Shown here piece by piece: positions 12,341 through 22,892 of a stretch of 64,000 bases of DNA. Position 1 is the first letter of the stretch, and each line of letters opens with the position of its first letter. Origin of the DNA: Tetmemena sp. SeJ-2015 (lineage: Eukaryota; Ciliophora; Spirotrichea; Sporadotrichida; Oxytrichidae); contig JAJKFJ010020979.1 of assembly GCA_027382625.1 (NCBI GenBank), forward strand, positions 248,001-312,000, read 5' to 3'. The position numbers and the translations under genes are program-made. The notes beneath the pieces are model-generated. The model did no database searches and was not told the origin of the DNA. It saw only the letters and a program-made list of their open reading frames with translations.

Positions 12341-15300
12341 ATGGGCAACTAGTAGCAAAGATGCTTTTAAGCAACAAATAGGCGCCGAACTCAGTCAAAA
12401 GGCAAAAATTAGCACTAGATTGAAAACAAGAACTGCTACTTCTCAAGGACACCAGAGAGAACTATTCTCAAGAAGCAATCCAGTAAGATTTAAGACTAAG
12501 AAACACGAATCTCATTTTGTTTTATAGGTTAAGACATTGTTATGCTCATAAAGAATGAATAAACAAATGATTTTTCGAAATGCACTTCGAATTTTTAAGC
12601 AACTGAAAAAGATCTTAGTCGATTCAAATATTATAAGATTATATTTAAATTTCGTTCAATGTAATTGTCTTATTTTTCATGTGAAAATATAATTTTTGTT
12701 CATTTTTACCCTGAAACATATTTTTAATTTATTTGTCTCGAGGTCTTTTTGATAATTTAGTTAAAGATAAATATATTTAGTTCAAAAAGAATGTAAGAAT
12801 ATTAAATTTTGATTTTGTTATATATGATTGATTCATCATTTGTGAATCAGATAAAGTGATATCATAATTAACATCGGATCAATTATTGTAGAAGATAATA
12901 TTTTTTGAAAGACGATGTATACGGAAATAGGGCAAGAAGCCCTTAGAGGACTTAAGCTTGGCTCGACTAGGAAATAAATCATTACTACATACTTCCAAGT
13001 GTTCAACCAACATCACTGTATTTATGGATAACATCAACGCTAGCGCAGAAAATTCTTGTATAGACAGAGCTTAGGATCATGATAATTTTCTCAACTAACT
13101 CTTATTTAATATGTTTGAGTTGCAAAATTATTAATTTTAAAAACTCATGTAATCTACTCATGTTCAAAGATAAAATGAACATGAAAGAAATGAGCTGGAT
13201 TTCTTCTAAAGTAATTTTTCATCTAATCATCTTTCAATAGTCTCAAATTCTAACAGCTGCGAAAAAGAGGAAACTCCTTGCGATGCAATCTCACAAAAAA
13301 TGAGAAGATGCATTAATCCCTCCAGTAAGCTTAACATTATTTTGATCTAATCTGATCTCTAACTTTAGAAATCTGCAAATGCTACAGTCTCTAAAAGTAA
13401 ATTGGGCAAGGCTCATTTGGAGTGGTGCATCTAGCTATTGAATTATAATACTATAAAAATTTGAATTTCTTTTTAATGTATAAGCTATTGACACTTTTGG
13501 AATAGGTGCTAAAAGAGCTATTAAATCTTCCTGCAAGAAATACTCATAGCACTTCAAAAACGAGTTTCACTGTCTGGCAAGTATGGACCACCCAAACATA
13601 GTCAAGCTCTATGACTTATTTGAGAGTGAGGATCAAAGCTATCTCGTTCTTGAGTACTGTGAGAAGGGAAGTCTCACATCCTTTCTCAAAACACAGTTCC
13701 ATGATCAATCTAGCTTTTGTTACAAGCCCCCCTCTGAGTAATTGGTGGCTAAGATAGTTTTATAGGTGATGCAAGCTGTTTAATACATGCACTCCAAAGG
13801 ATTCATTTGCCGTGATATTAAAGCTGAAAATATTCTGGTATCATATCATGAAAAAGATGACATCATCATCAAGCTCTGTGACTTCGGACTTACGATTTCT
13901 TAAGAGACAGAAAAATGCTGGAGAAAAGCCGAATGTGAGCTTGCTTATTTCAAGGAAATAGTTGGATCACCTTATTACATCGCTCCTGAAGTTCTTAAGA
14001 AGGACTATAACAGAAATTGCGATACTTGGTCAATAGGTGTGCTCTTATATTTCCTATTCAGCTTCAGCTTTCCTTTTTCAGGAGAAACTAATGATGACAT
14101 CATCACATCAATTATGAAGGATGATTTAAAGTTCTAATCAGATCTAGTATGGGATAACGTGTCGAAGGACGCTAAAGACCTTATCTCTAAAATGCTCTAA
14201 AAAAATCCTAAGAAACGAATCACTATTTAAGATGCTCTAAATCATCCTTTCTTTGCCTCTATAAATCAAAGGATGAAGGTAGATATCCCTCAAGCAGTTC
14301 TTAAATAGCTATATAAGAGGATGAATGAAGCACCGAGTAAACCCTTTTTCAGTCTAGCACAAAGAAACATATCTAAATTTCTCCCTCTCGAAGCAGTCAA
14401 TAAACTTAACAAGAACTTTTACTGGCTGAAAGGATTGGAATAAAGCTCAATTCAAAATAATAGCACTTCCTCTCTTTCTCAGATTAGCCAAATAAGCTAC
14501 TCTGACTTCATTTGTTATTCAATAGATTTGAAATTGATCTCAAAACAAAATCTTTGGAATGGCTACAAGATATTACTTTGTGACGATAAAGCAGGGCTTT
14601 CTAAGGATCATATTAAGCGCAGACTTCAACTTGTATATTACTCTTCCAACTTATCTGAATATGAGAAATAGGACTTTTTAGATTATTAAATTATAGAATA
14701 AAAATAAGCACTTTAACTTCTACCTAGGATGGATAAATTAGCCTTCTTCTACTGTGGAAGAATGAAGTTATTATCATTCTTTGATGAGGCACTTAACACT
14801 CAATTACGAAGTTAATTTATCACGGATTATGTTATCTTCAATCTAATGGCATCAGGAGCTAAGATTTTATAAATCTCTAAGAAGGATCATGATCATGTTT
14901 TTTTTATGTTTAGAAGATCAACTCCAAACATTCTTTTTTAGGAAGAAGCAATTAGAAATTAAGAGTCGGAATTGTAAAGCTACTTATTTAATTTTGACAA
15001 GCTATAAAAAATGCTATGCACATATTAGATAATATTTGCAAATATTTAAGCCAGATAGTGAATTATATTTATTAACTCCCTTAAATTGTTTTAATTTTTA
15101 GATAATTTAGTGGATAATATATTCCTTGAAGTCTAGTAAGATTAAGGAGATCAAATAAGTTGTTCTGGCAATAAATGTTAGACCCTAGAGTATAAATTGC
15201 AACCATTAAACTCACTAATCTTAAGAGACAAGGAAACTTTCACTTAAGATTGTGAGATAGTGGTCCCATAGATTTAAAAGTCTATCACTTAAAAGGATCT

Positions 15301-15391
15301 TATTAAGCAGGGCACTAATTAAAATACCTCATAAAAAAGCATAATTACATTTGTAGATTACATGGCTTACATGAAAAAGTTTAAGAATTGA
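12341..15391 (+). CDS. Ser/Thr protein kinase interrupted by three IESs
   Basis: After removing two introns (12483-12527, 13325-13368) and three IESs (12641-12897, 13433-13482, 15041-15115) the coding length is an exact multiple of three, giving about 859 residues. The kinase domain has the Gly loop IGQGSFGVV, the AIK lysine (RAIK), a catalytic loop CRDIKAENIL in which the usual His of HRD is Cys, the DFG motif CDFGL, and the activation-segment end GSPYYIAPEVL. The GSPYYIAPEVL form is usual in CAMK/CDPK and related kinases, but no EF-hands were seen. The N-terminus MGNQQQ has Gly2, so myristoylation is conceivable, though Ser/Thr at position 6 is absent. The long C-terminal part is not recognised. 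Substrate and pathway unknown. Confidence 0.85.
12641..12897. other. 257-bp IES in kinase N-terminal region (pointer ATATTT)
   Basis: The left edge AAGATTATATTT and right edge AAGATAATATTT match at 11 of 12 positions; the uninterrupted repeat is ATATTT (12641-12646 and 12898-12903). The insert is very AT-rich and contains in-frame TGA. Its removal joins LSRFKYYKII to FFERRCIRKQGKK in one frame, and the total coding length then fits. Confidence 0.65.
13433..13482. other. 50-bp IES in the kinase domain (pointer AGCTATTGA)
   Basis: The 9-bp repeat AGCTATTGA flanks an AT-rich insert (copies at 13433-13441 and 13483-13491). It splits the kinase just after the Gly-rich loop, in HLAID. Because 50 is not a multiple of three the gene is frameshifted unless it is excised; excision gives GVVHLAIDTFGIGAKRAIK in one frame. 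The insert lacks GT-AG ends at a position that would restore frame, so it is not an intron. Confidence 0.85.
15041..15115. other. Probable 75-bp IES near kinase C-terminus (pointer AATAT)
   Basis: AATAT at 15041-15045 recurs at 15116-15120 in the same codon phase. The insert carries an in-frame TGA (15059-15061). Removal joins the frame to a further exon ending LEYKLQPLNSL...MKKFKN at TGA 15389-15391. An alternative GT-AG intron (15058-15101, 44 nt) would break the frame. The pointer is short and AT-rich, so this is tentative. Confidence 0.45.
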
Positions 15392-15616
15392 TTTAATACA
15401 TACAACAACAAAAACAACATGAAAATATGAAAGAAGTGTAAATATTTGTAAATTGCAAACACACCCCATGTACATGCTACTACTAGAATAAGAAAGTTTA
15501 ATTCTTGGCTGTAAATTTCTTAATTAAATTAAAGAGTTCATATACTCATTATTATTTTACGTTTAAACTCTCATATTGGAAACTCTTTTGAAAATTAAAT
15601 GAACTCAATAGTCCGA
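15392..15616. other. Convergent intergenic region
   Basis: About 225 bp of AT-rich DNA between the kinase stop and the end of the cysteinyl-tRNA synthetase gene. No open frame or structure was seen. It should hold both 3' ends and telomere-addition points. Confidence 0.5.
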
Positions 15617-17733
15617 TCATTCTGGCTTTTTCTGCTCTTCTTGAGCTTTAGGTTGTGACTCTGCAAGCCATTTTTCATAGACTGATTTCTACTTGTTCTA
15701 ATCTTTCCTCAGCTTGTTTCTAATTTGATCGTTAATCTCCTTTCCAGCTGCATCATGAGTTGGTAAGCCTTCAGCATCATATTGTGAGTAGCTGCTAGTA
15801 AACATGACCTTGAACCAATCCTGAGGAGGGGTAGATTTTTTCTTGAGATCAAGTTCAGCTTTAGCTTTCTTCTCCTCCTCTTTACGAAGCTTTTCCTAAA
15901 TCTTAGCTTCTTTCTCTTTTAAGAGAATCTCCTTGTCCTCGTACTTCCACACTGCCTCTTAGCCTTTGCCTCTGTCTTCTAATCTCACACTGAGAAGAGG
16001 GAGTATGTCGTCTCTTAGAGAATCGCACAACTTGAAAAGTTCCTTGGCTGGCAAATTCTGCTCGGCTGCCATTTTAATTTGATCTCTGAATTGAGCCAAT
16101 GCAGTAACATAAGGAGCAATTGACTCCTCTAGGTTCACGGACGAGCCGTTACCCTCAGAAGATGAGGGAACTGCTTCATCATCGTACACTCCGAAGACCT
16201 TCATCATTTTCATAAGATAGCGGGAGGCCTTAGTAACAATAGGGATCTTGATTAGTTTCTTGTCTTGAGAAAGATAAGAGTTGACTGCAGTAATTAGATC
16301 ATCAAGATGCTGAATAGCAGTTGGAGTGTCAAAGTTATCAGCTAGACTAGTGTGAACACCAAATTGTGTCTTGTTTATCTAAGCGTCAAGCTCATAGTCC
16401 TTATCGTTCCATTTCTGTTCAGTTGCCTTAATATTAACGTCTCTCAAGAGTGCCTTGACATTTTTGAAGAATTCATCGAATCTTCTTTCCTTAGCAACTG
16501 CCTCAGGCATGGAGTTCTTAGTTGAGTAGTTCATTAGTGACTCCCAGTTATGAAGCAAAAAGAGGAAACGTACTTGACGGTAGTTGTAAACTGTCAAAAT
16601 GTGCTTAATGGTAATGAAGTTTTTTAGAGACTTAGACATCTTTCTGCCTTCAATATGGAGATGACCAGTATGTAAGAAATACTTGATCCATTCATTAGAG
16701 TTGTAGTAAGCCTCTGATTAGGCAACCTCATTATCATGATGAGGGAAGCGAAGATCAACTCCTCCAGAATGAATATCAATCACTGGCTCTTTGAAGAACT
16801 CTGCAGCCATAGTGGAGCACTCGATGTGCCATCCAGGTCTTCCAAGACCCCAGGGTGAATTTAAAGATTAAAATGAATCCCATTAAGGCTCATTTTCCTT
16901 GCTCTTTTTCCAGAGTGCAAAGTCGCAATCTGCTTTCTTGCCAACTTCACTCACCTTTGAAAGTACACCCTCGCCTTCTTTAAGAAGCTCCTCGTTATTG
17001 ACTGAGGTTGGTTCAAGTTTTGCATAAGTGTGACCATCTTCAGAGTTAAACTTCTTGACATCAAAGTATACAGATCCCTCTGCTTCATATGCATACCCAT
17101 TAGCTATGATCTTCTAAATGAAAGTGACGATTTCTGGTACGAATTCAGACACTCTAGTGATAAATAATTTAATATCAGATTATGATAACATCTGGTAACT
17201 CAATGTTAAGCCCTTTCATGTCATCAAAGTATTCATTCTCCCAACCTCTGCTAAAGGTATCATAAGGAACACCTTCCTCATTAGCTTGTCTAATGATCTT
17301 GTCATCAATGTCAGTGATGTTCATGCACATCTATTAAAGCATTAGATATTGTTGAATTTCTTACTCTGACGTTATAACCGAAGTAATCTCTCAAAATACG
17401 CTTGATGATGTCAGAAGCCAAATAAGTTCTATATACGATGGTCAACACGACTATTTGTATTGAATATCTTTAAAACATGCAGATTGCGTCAGCACTTACC
17501 TAGCATGACCCATGTGAGAGTGGTCATAAACTGTGGGCCCGCACATATACCAAGTCAAGGTCTTTTTGTCAGCATGTCCTGGTACGAACAGTTCCTACAA
17601 CGACAATTAGATCTAAGTTTGAAAGATATTGAACAAATTAGATTCAACTTTCAGAGATACTTATTACACATCTTTGGAAAAAGAGTGCAAAATTAAACTT
17701 GCTCCTGCTCTGAGTCATATTTTTATAGTTCAT
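15617..17733 (-). CDS. CARS: Cysteinyl-tRNA synthetase
   Basis: Class I aminoacyl-tRNA synthetase charging tRNA-Cys. The order is as in eukaryotic cytosolic enzymes: [16 protein letters not shown] with the HIGH-type [48 protein letters not shown] with zinc-binding His, and KMSKSLKNF. Introns are at 17613-17667, 17429-17499 and 17331-17364. Removing these plus a 25-bp IES (17158-17182) leaves exactly 644 codons. The start may be 17733 (MNYKNMTQ) or the in-frame Met at 17718. No N-terminal targeting signal is obvious. The upstream ATG overlaps the stop of the next gene on the same strand. The C-terminal tail is Lys/Glu/Gln-rich, as is common in eukaryotes. Confidence 0.95.
17158..17182. other. 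25-bp IES in cysteinyl-tRNA synthetase (pointer TGATA)
   Basis: TGATA occurs at 17158-17162 and 17183-17187. With one unit removed, the minus strand reads [17 protein letters not shown], matching the DVLTRVSEYVPEIV segment of animal enzymes as I remember it. Retained, it shifts the frame. A GT-AG intron over nearly the same bases is possible but would join the wrong codons. Confidence 0.8.
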
Positions 17734-18184
17734 ACCTTTTGCTTAGAGAAAGAGTTGAGTACATGTAGTTTAGGCAACTCCTCTATTGTAAAATTAGGAT
17801 AACTAGGTTGTTACATAAATTAAATATAAATAGATACATTTGATTAGTGATTCTACCATATTTGATTGCTGCTGTAATGCTCTGTTCAGCTATTCACTGC
17901 TCTATTTAAATTATCATCGGATTAAAAGAAATGTAAACTATCAATTTGTTGAATTATATTTTAGTAATAATATATTTAATAAAGTGGAATACTATGTATG
18001 CTTAATAATTTTATTAGCCAATCAGTCTATTTCTCTCATTTAATCGACCAAGAATCAAACTTACTTCAGATTCTTAGGGTTAATTTTCAGAGGCAGCTTT
18101 CTAAAGTGTATTGCTATTGCAGCATTATGCAGTGTCTTTACTTAAGGTAGAAAATAAGAATCTGCTTCTGTTAATCATAGCCAT
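17730..18184 (-). CDS. Candidate small mitochondrial protein
   Basis: On the minus strand an ATG at 18184 begins MAMINRSRFLFSTLSKDTAQ, a basic/hydroxylated N-terminus typical of mitochondrial import. After QESE there is a GTAAGT donor at about 18063. A second coding-like block near 17730-17800 (PSYPNFTIEELPKLHVL) ends in TGA 17730-17732, overlapping the cysteinyl-tRNA synthetase upstream ATG. The sequence between is AT-rich and is probably intron and/or IES. The product would be under about 100 residues. Not recognised; the exon join is inferred. Confidence 0.4.
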
Positions 18185-18413
18185 TTCCAGCGCTAGATTC
18201 AATCTTTTCTCAAATAAAGTATTAAAACTCTAGGATTGAAATGATCTACTTTATGTGTGCTTTGATAAAAGGTTGGAAGTAAATTTAAGCATGATAATTT
18301 TTTGTAATTGTGGCAGAAAAGGACTTTAATTAAGAATTTAATAAACTGCTGCATTAGCAATAAATCATTTAACATAATTCCTAGTTTCAATCGAATCACT
18401 ATCAAACCGCTAT

Positions 18414-18965
18414 TCATGCACCAATGTTAAAGAATGCCCATTCCTAAATTCTAAGTGGGAGTCCAAGCTCTGCCTCTCTGTTTCTTAACAACTGCTTAAC
18501 CTTCAAGGGATCCTCTGAGGTTGCAAGTTCTTACTCCATCAGCACTTCTCTATTGTAGAGAGCCCAGAGGGACTTATCTCCTGGGCCTTTAGCTAAAGCC
18601 TCATCTTTCGCAGCCTGAGGTACTTCCTTCTTGTTGAGGTATACTGGCTTCATAGCTGCCACATGCAATTAAAATTTTAATCTTCTCTCATATTAATCTC
18701 AACTTAAACTTTATAAATGCAAGCTGTTGAGTGAGGTAATCTAGCTCTTAATTGTTCTTCTTATCCTCGGTTCTCATCAACTATACCCCTTTATTAAAAT
18801 TATAGGATTCTTACAATAGAAGTGGCTAGCTTTCCAATGACTACCTTGTTGACAGTGTCTGGATTGTGGACATATCCGTGGAGTATCTCTCCATTATCAG
18901 GATTCCATGCCCTCTAGTAAACTCTAGCCAGTCTGCAGTTCTCCTAGGTCTTGCTTAACTTAAAA
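18414..18965 (-). CDS. Small unknown protein, several exons
   Basis: Three blocks on the minus strand: an upstream exon (about 18830-18955: LARVYQRAWNPDNGEILHGY), a middle exon after a GTAAGAATCC...GTATAG intron (LMRTEDKKNNQELDYL), and a last block MKPVYLNKKEVPQAAKDEA ending EWAFFNIGA at TGA 18414-18416. The joining of the last two blocks and the first ATG are unresolved. The sequence looks like a conserved soluble protein but I do not recognise the family. Confidence 0.5.
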
Positions 18966-19012
18966 TGGATAAAATATCGTTATAATTAAGGAATTTAAAT
19001 ATAATTTGAAAC

Positions 19013-20326
19013 ATGAATTCTCGAGTGACAAGACAGAAGTCCATTTCACAAGCAAGAAATTAACCTGCTCTTAAAGCAAAGAAGTAGAAACTTAATGATT
19101 CTGCTAATGATGATGAAAGCGATTTTGAGGAAGAAAAAGAAGTCTCTTAATTTAAAAATCAAAGAATACTTCCTCAGGGATTAAGTACGATAAGTACAAG
19201 AATAGGTAAAGTGGTCAAAGCTCAGTCAAATTAATCAATAAGCTTTGAATATTTGTATTTCATAAGCTTGAAGTTTGATCACTCAGAAGTACCCCAACAT
19301 CAGAATCCTCTTGTACAAATAATGTAGTAAAAGGCATAGAACCCTTCTCACAATCATAAGTCTCAACCTCATCATTAGAAGAAAGAGGAAAATAAAGTAA
19401 ATAAGGAATTGACTAAATAGTAGGCGGAATTTAATGAAGCAGCATTTGAGACTCTAAATTAGACAGTTCAAGAGTGCTATATCTCAAATCAAAATAGTTC
19501 GAATTCTTAAGTTGGAGTTGATGAGTAGCTAGAAAAGTACATCTTTTACATGTGCAAGATGAGTTCACTAAAGATTGAAGATTAGGACTATATAAATAGA
19601 GACCCAAATCTAATGGTTCTAATTGTGACAAATGGGTTTGAAAAACTCTATATGGTTAATTTAACTCTGGATTTTATGGACAGCCATCGTTAAAGAACTG
19701 GCATTGAAGGATCTTGGCTCTCATTTTTCACTCTCCTCAAGCAGGCTTTTGAACTAAAGAACTTTAATCTGAAACTTGAAGAAGAGCATTAAGTTGATAA
19801 TAGGGATTTAGATGAGGAGTATGAAGATGAGATTGAAAATCCTCACTAAAGAAAAGGGAGATTTGGGAAGAATCCTTTCAAAGAGAGCAAACTAATTCTG
19901 CAAGTGCATTACCCTTTATCAATTGGAGCGAGGATAACAGGTTCTTTTGATTTGAGTGATTTTGAAGTGAAAGGTAGAAGCCGCCATGAACTGATAAGGC
20001 AAGTAATGTTTCAAATTACCTCTCTCTTTATGAATCAAAAGTAAATCAACTAGATTCTCGTACAAAGGCTTCAATCTACTTAGAGCTCTGCAAATTCTTA
20101 AATGAGTTTCCTCTAAGCGAGTCAAGGAAATATATCTCAGATTCAACAAAAATAGCTGGATGAGGAACTGTAAAAGCTGAGCAAAGATAGACATATAAGC
20201 CAAGGCCACCTACAATCATATTCTCAAATTGGATTAAATTAGTAGGATTAAAAGAAGAGGAAACCCTAAGGCAGTCTTGTAAATCCAAATTTGAAGAAGA
20301 GGAAGGCAGCGGGTGCTAAGTTCTGA
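19013..20326 (+). CDS. PAXX-like non-homologous end-joining factor
   Basis: A single 437-residue frame with no intron or IES. The N-terminal 130 residues are charged and disordered. A head-domain-like region follows (YIFYMCKMSSLKI, LMVLIVTNGFEKLYMVNL, then KLILQVHYPLSIG, FDLSDFEV) and leads into a helix (RHELIRQVMFQITSLFMNQ) as in the XRCC4/XLF/PAXX fold. The extreme C-terminus GSLVNPNLKKRKAAGAKF closely resembles the Ku-binding tail of human PAXX (ESLINPGFKSKKPAGGVDF, from memory), in spacing and in the Asn-Pro, Lys and final Phe. PAXX stabilises Ku at DNA ends in classical end joining. In ciliates, end joining is thought to seal DNA after IES excision, so a developmental role is plausible but inferred. 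Confidence 0.65.
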
Positions 20327-20536
20327 CTATAGTCTTATTTTATCTTCTAATTAAATTTGACATATTCCTAGCTGCAAGTTTAAATATTCGAGTGCAAATA
20401 TAATAAAAAGATTATTTATCCGCAGAACACTACTCTTAACAAAAGTATTTTTCTTAATCACTAAATTTTATTTTATTCTGCAATAACAATCTAAAATTCC
20501 TTTTAAATGTCTTATATTTGTAGTTACTCTATATGA
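20327..20536. other. AT-rich intergenic stretch
   Basis: About 210 bp with no open frame or recognisable signal, separating the PAXX-like gene from the next small gene on the same strand. Confidence 0.4.
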
Positions 20537-20734
20537 ATGGAGGAAATTAGACGAGCTTTGATGACTGGTGAGGGCAACAAGCTAACAAAGAAATCTTACA
20601 AGTTTGCAGTGGAGGTAGAGAAGAAGAGACTCTTCAATCAACTACTCTTCTTGGCGCTGGTTTCCTTCTGTATCGCAGCATGCCTCTTCCTATCGCTGTA
20701 CTTCGACATTTAAGAGAAGTCGCTTATTCAGTGA
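20537..20734 (+). CDS. 65-residue single-pass membrane protein
   Basis: MEEIRRALMTGEGNKLTKK is followed by a charged linker and one hydrophobic span (LLFLALVSFCIAACLFLSLYF, about residues 40-60), ending at TGA 20732-20734. A second ATG four bases upstream (20533) is in another frame. Base usage is less AT-rich than the flanks, which supports coding. No family recognised. A further exon downstream cannot be excluded. Confidence 0.55.
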
Positions 20735-20958
20735 ATCATCATAGTTCAAAACTTGGTGCCTCAATAAATATCAATAACAGAGGAAGTATAAAGCAATTCA
20801 GAATAAAACGAAAAACTCAAAGAACATTTATAGTAAGAGACTCATTCTATAGGTACTTCATTTATAAAATAAAAATATAAGCACACTAAATGATTATAGG
20901 TAGCTTAATTTAAAATAATCTAGTTTAAGCATTCTAAATTCTTCAAGTAGAGTATAAT

Positions 20959-22552
20959 TCACAATCTATAATCAAGCCATCGGGCAATAACAAGTAGTCT
21001 AAACAACTCAACTCCTTTTTCACTTCTTGCTTCTATTGAGGTTAGAGTCTTCGCTTTAATCACCAACTTTAATTATTCCAGGCAAAGCACTTGCTGCGTC
21101 TTATTCATCCTCTACCAAATTTTATATATCCAATATGATGGTATGTATAAATTGAAGTCGTTGTATAGCTAGTCTGGTCTTATCATTATACTGCTGACAT
21201 CTCCAAAGGAAGACTCATAATTTTATTGCTAGTTTTATATACCACTGTTTCCAATTAAAGGAGCTGAGTTGACCACTGGGGGTGGTTACTCCTAATATTT
21301 TGGCTTAGGTTTGGCCTTCACCATTTCTATGCTGTTTTTTATATATAGTTAAAATATCGTCTGTTTGTATTGTCTTATTCTGTATTTTCACTGGTGTCTA
21401 ATACTGCGTTATTCTGTTACTTCTCAGTTGTCGCTCCATTCTTCTTGCTTGATAAAGTTGTCTCATTTTCACCAGATTCTCCTCCAACTGCTTACAACTT
21501 CTTCTCTAAATCTTCGATTCTGGATGCCGACTTCTTCAAAGCTTAGTTGAGCTTTTCGTTTATGAAAATGTGGTTTTCATTTGAGTCCTTTAGATGCTAG
21601 TTTTCTTTTTTAGAATTCTTCAACTCCTACCTTGTTTTCGCCAGTTTGTCATTTAAGTACTGAACATTTTGAAAACTATCAACAAATTATAAGGGTAGAT
21701 TTTGCTCTAGCTTTCTTATGATCTCCCTCTAATCTCCATGCTGCTCTTTATGCAGCTTACTTAGGTCTACCCCTCTTGGTGCTCCAGATGGCTTGGCTTG
21801 GAAAATGCTAAGCTCCTCTTGCTGATAGTTAGCTCCACCTTAGGAGATAACTTGCTCTAGTTGCTCTCTCAATTTATCATTTTCCTATTTAAGCACATCA
21901 ATGGATTGCTTAAAGTTCGTATTCTCCAGTATAACATTGGAGATTTTTCGCTCTTTAGGGAACAAGTTCAACTCTGCAAGGCGAGCTCTGACCATCTAAT
22001 CCTACTCTGCGATTTCGATAAGCATTTTCTCATACTCTCCATATCGCTGCTCATTGACTTACAGTAGGTACTCCTTCCGCTCAAGATTCTCCTTCAACTC
22101 TTCAATTTCATCTTTAAACATCTCAGCCACATCATCTTCCTTATCCTTAGTGTCCTCTACTATCTATTACAATATCAGCATTCTAGCGTGAAGAGAGTCT
22201 CTCTCCTCAATAGTCCGATTCAACTTATTTTCCAGCAGTTCGTTCTCGTGGTTTAGTTGATTAAACGTGTACTCAATCATGTGGTTTAGTCCCCTCTTAG
22301 AGTCCAATAAGTTTTTGATGATACCCTTGTTTATTTTAAGAGTGGTCTGCAGGTCCTCTATAGTCCCAAGCAGATTTTTATTTTCATTTTCCAAGTACAG
22401 TATCTTCATCACTAAAACATGTAATGAAATAAGTGTCTAGATATTTATGATATCACTTTTTTGTCGTGGATAGTGCGAGTGGAGTTCATAGAGTAGTTTT
22501 GGGAATCATTCATACTGAGGTCTTGGCCGTCGTAGCCATGAGGAGAAGCCAT
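20959..22552 (-). CDS. Long coiled-coil protein
   Basis: Minus-strand gene from ATG 22552 (MASPHGYDGQDLSMNDSQ) to TGA 20959-20961. An intron of about 45 nt (GTGATATC...GTTTTAG) follows the first exon. The body is almost continuous heptad coiled coil (YLENENKNLLGTIEDLQ, NELLENKLNRTIEERDS, LKQENDKLREQLEQVIS). A Pro-rich linker (KAKPKPKYQEQPPP) follows, then a C-terminal helical module (MNKTQQVLCLEQLKLVIKAK). It resembles structural or cilium-associated coiled-coil proteins only in general character; no specific family is claimed. Confidence 0.7.
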
Positions 22553-22892
22553 ACTTATCACGGTTGTTAACAATATTTTAAATAATTTACTACTTTAATC
22601 ATCATAGAATTCGTGTTTATGTACTGAAAACTATCAGATTAAGCGTTAAGTAATACTAAATCACAATAATCCTTTGCATTAACTTCAAAATAGCTGTGAC
22701 GTAAATAAAAATAGAGTCTTTTTGACTATCGAACGCATATGATTGGATTGTAGGGTTATATAAGCAGCGATGTTTTTAAAGACTTTCCCAACCTCCAGCC
22801 CTAACTGAAAGCTGTGACAAAAAACTGCTCGCTTAATTTTGGCTTTTTTACCAATAATTTGCACTATAAACCTCCAAAAATCAATTAAACAG
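22553..22892. other. Divergent intergenic region
   Basis: About 340 bp of AT-rich DNA between a minus-strand and a plus-strand gene. A TTATATAAG element near 22753-22765 could be a TATA-like promoter for the downstream gene. Nothing else was seen. Confidence 0.4.

Noticed and set aside
17158..17199. GT-AG intron in place of the 25-bp IES
   Set aside because: It would join the wrong codons and lose the conserved DVITRVSE segment; the TGATA repeat solution fits both frame and family.
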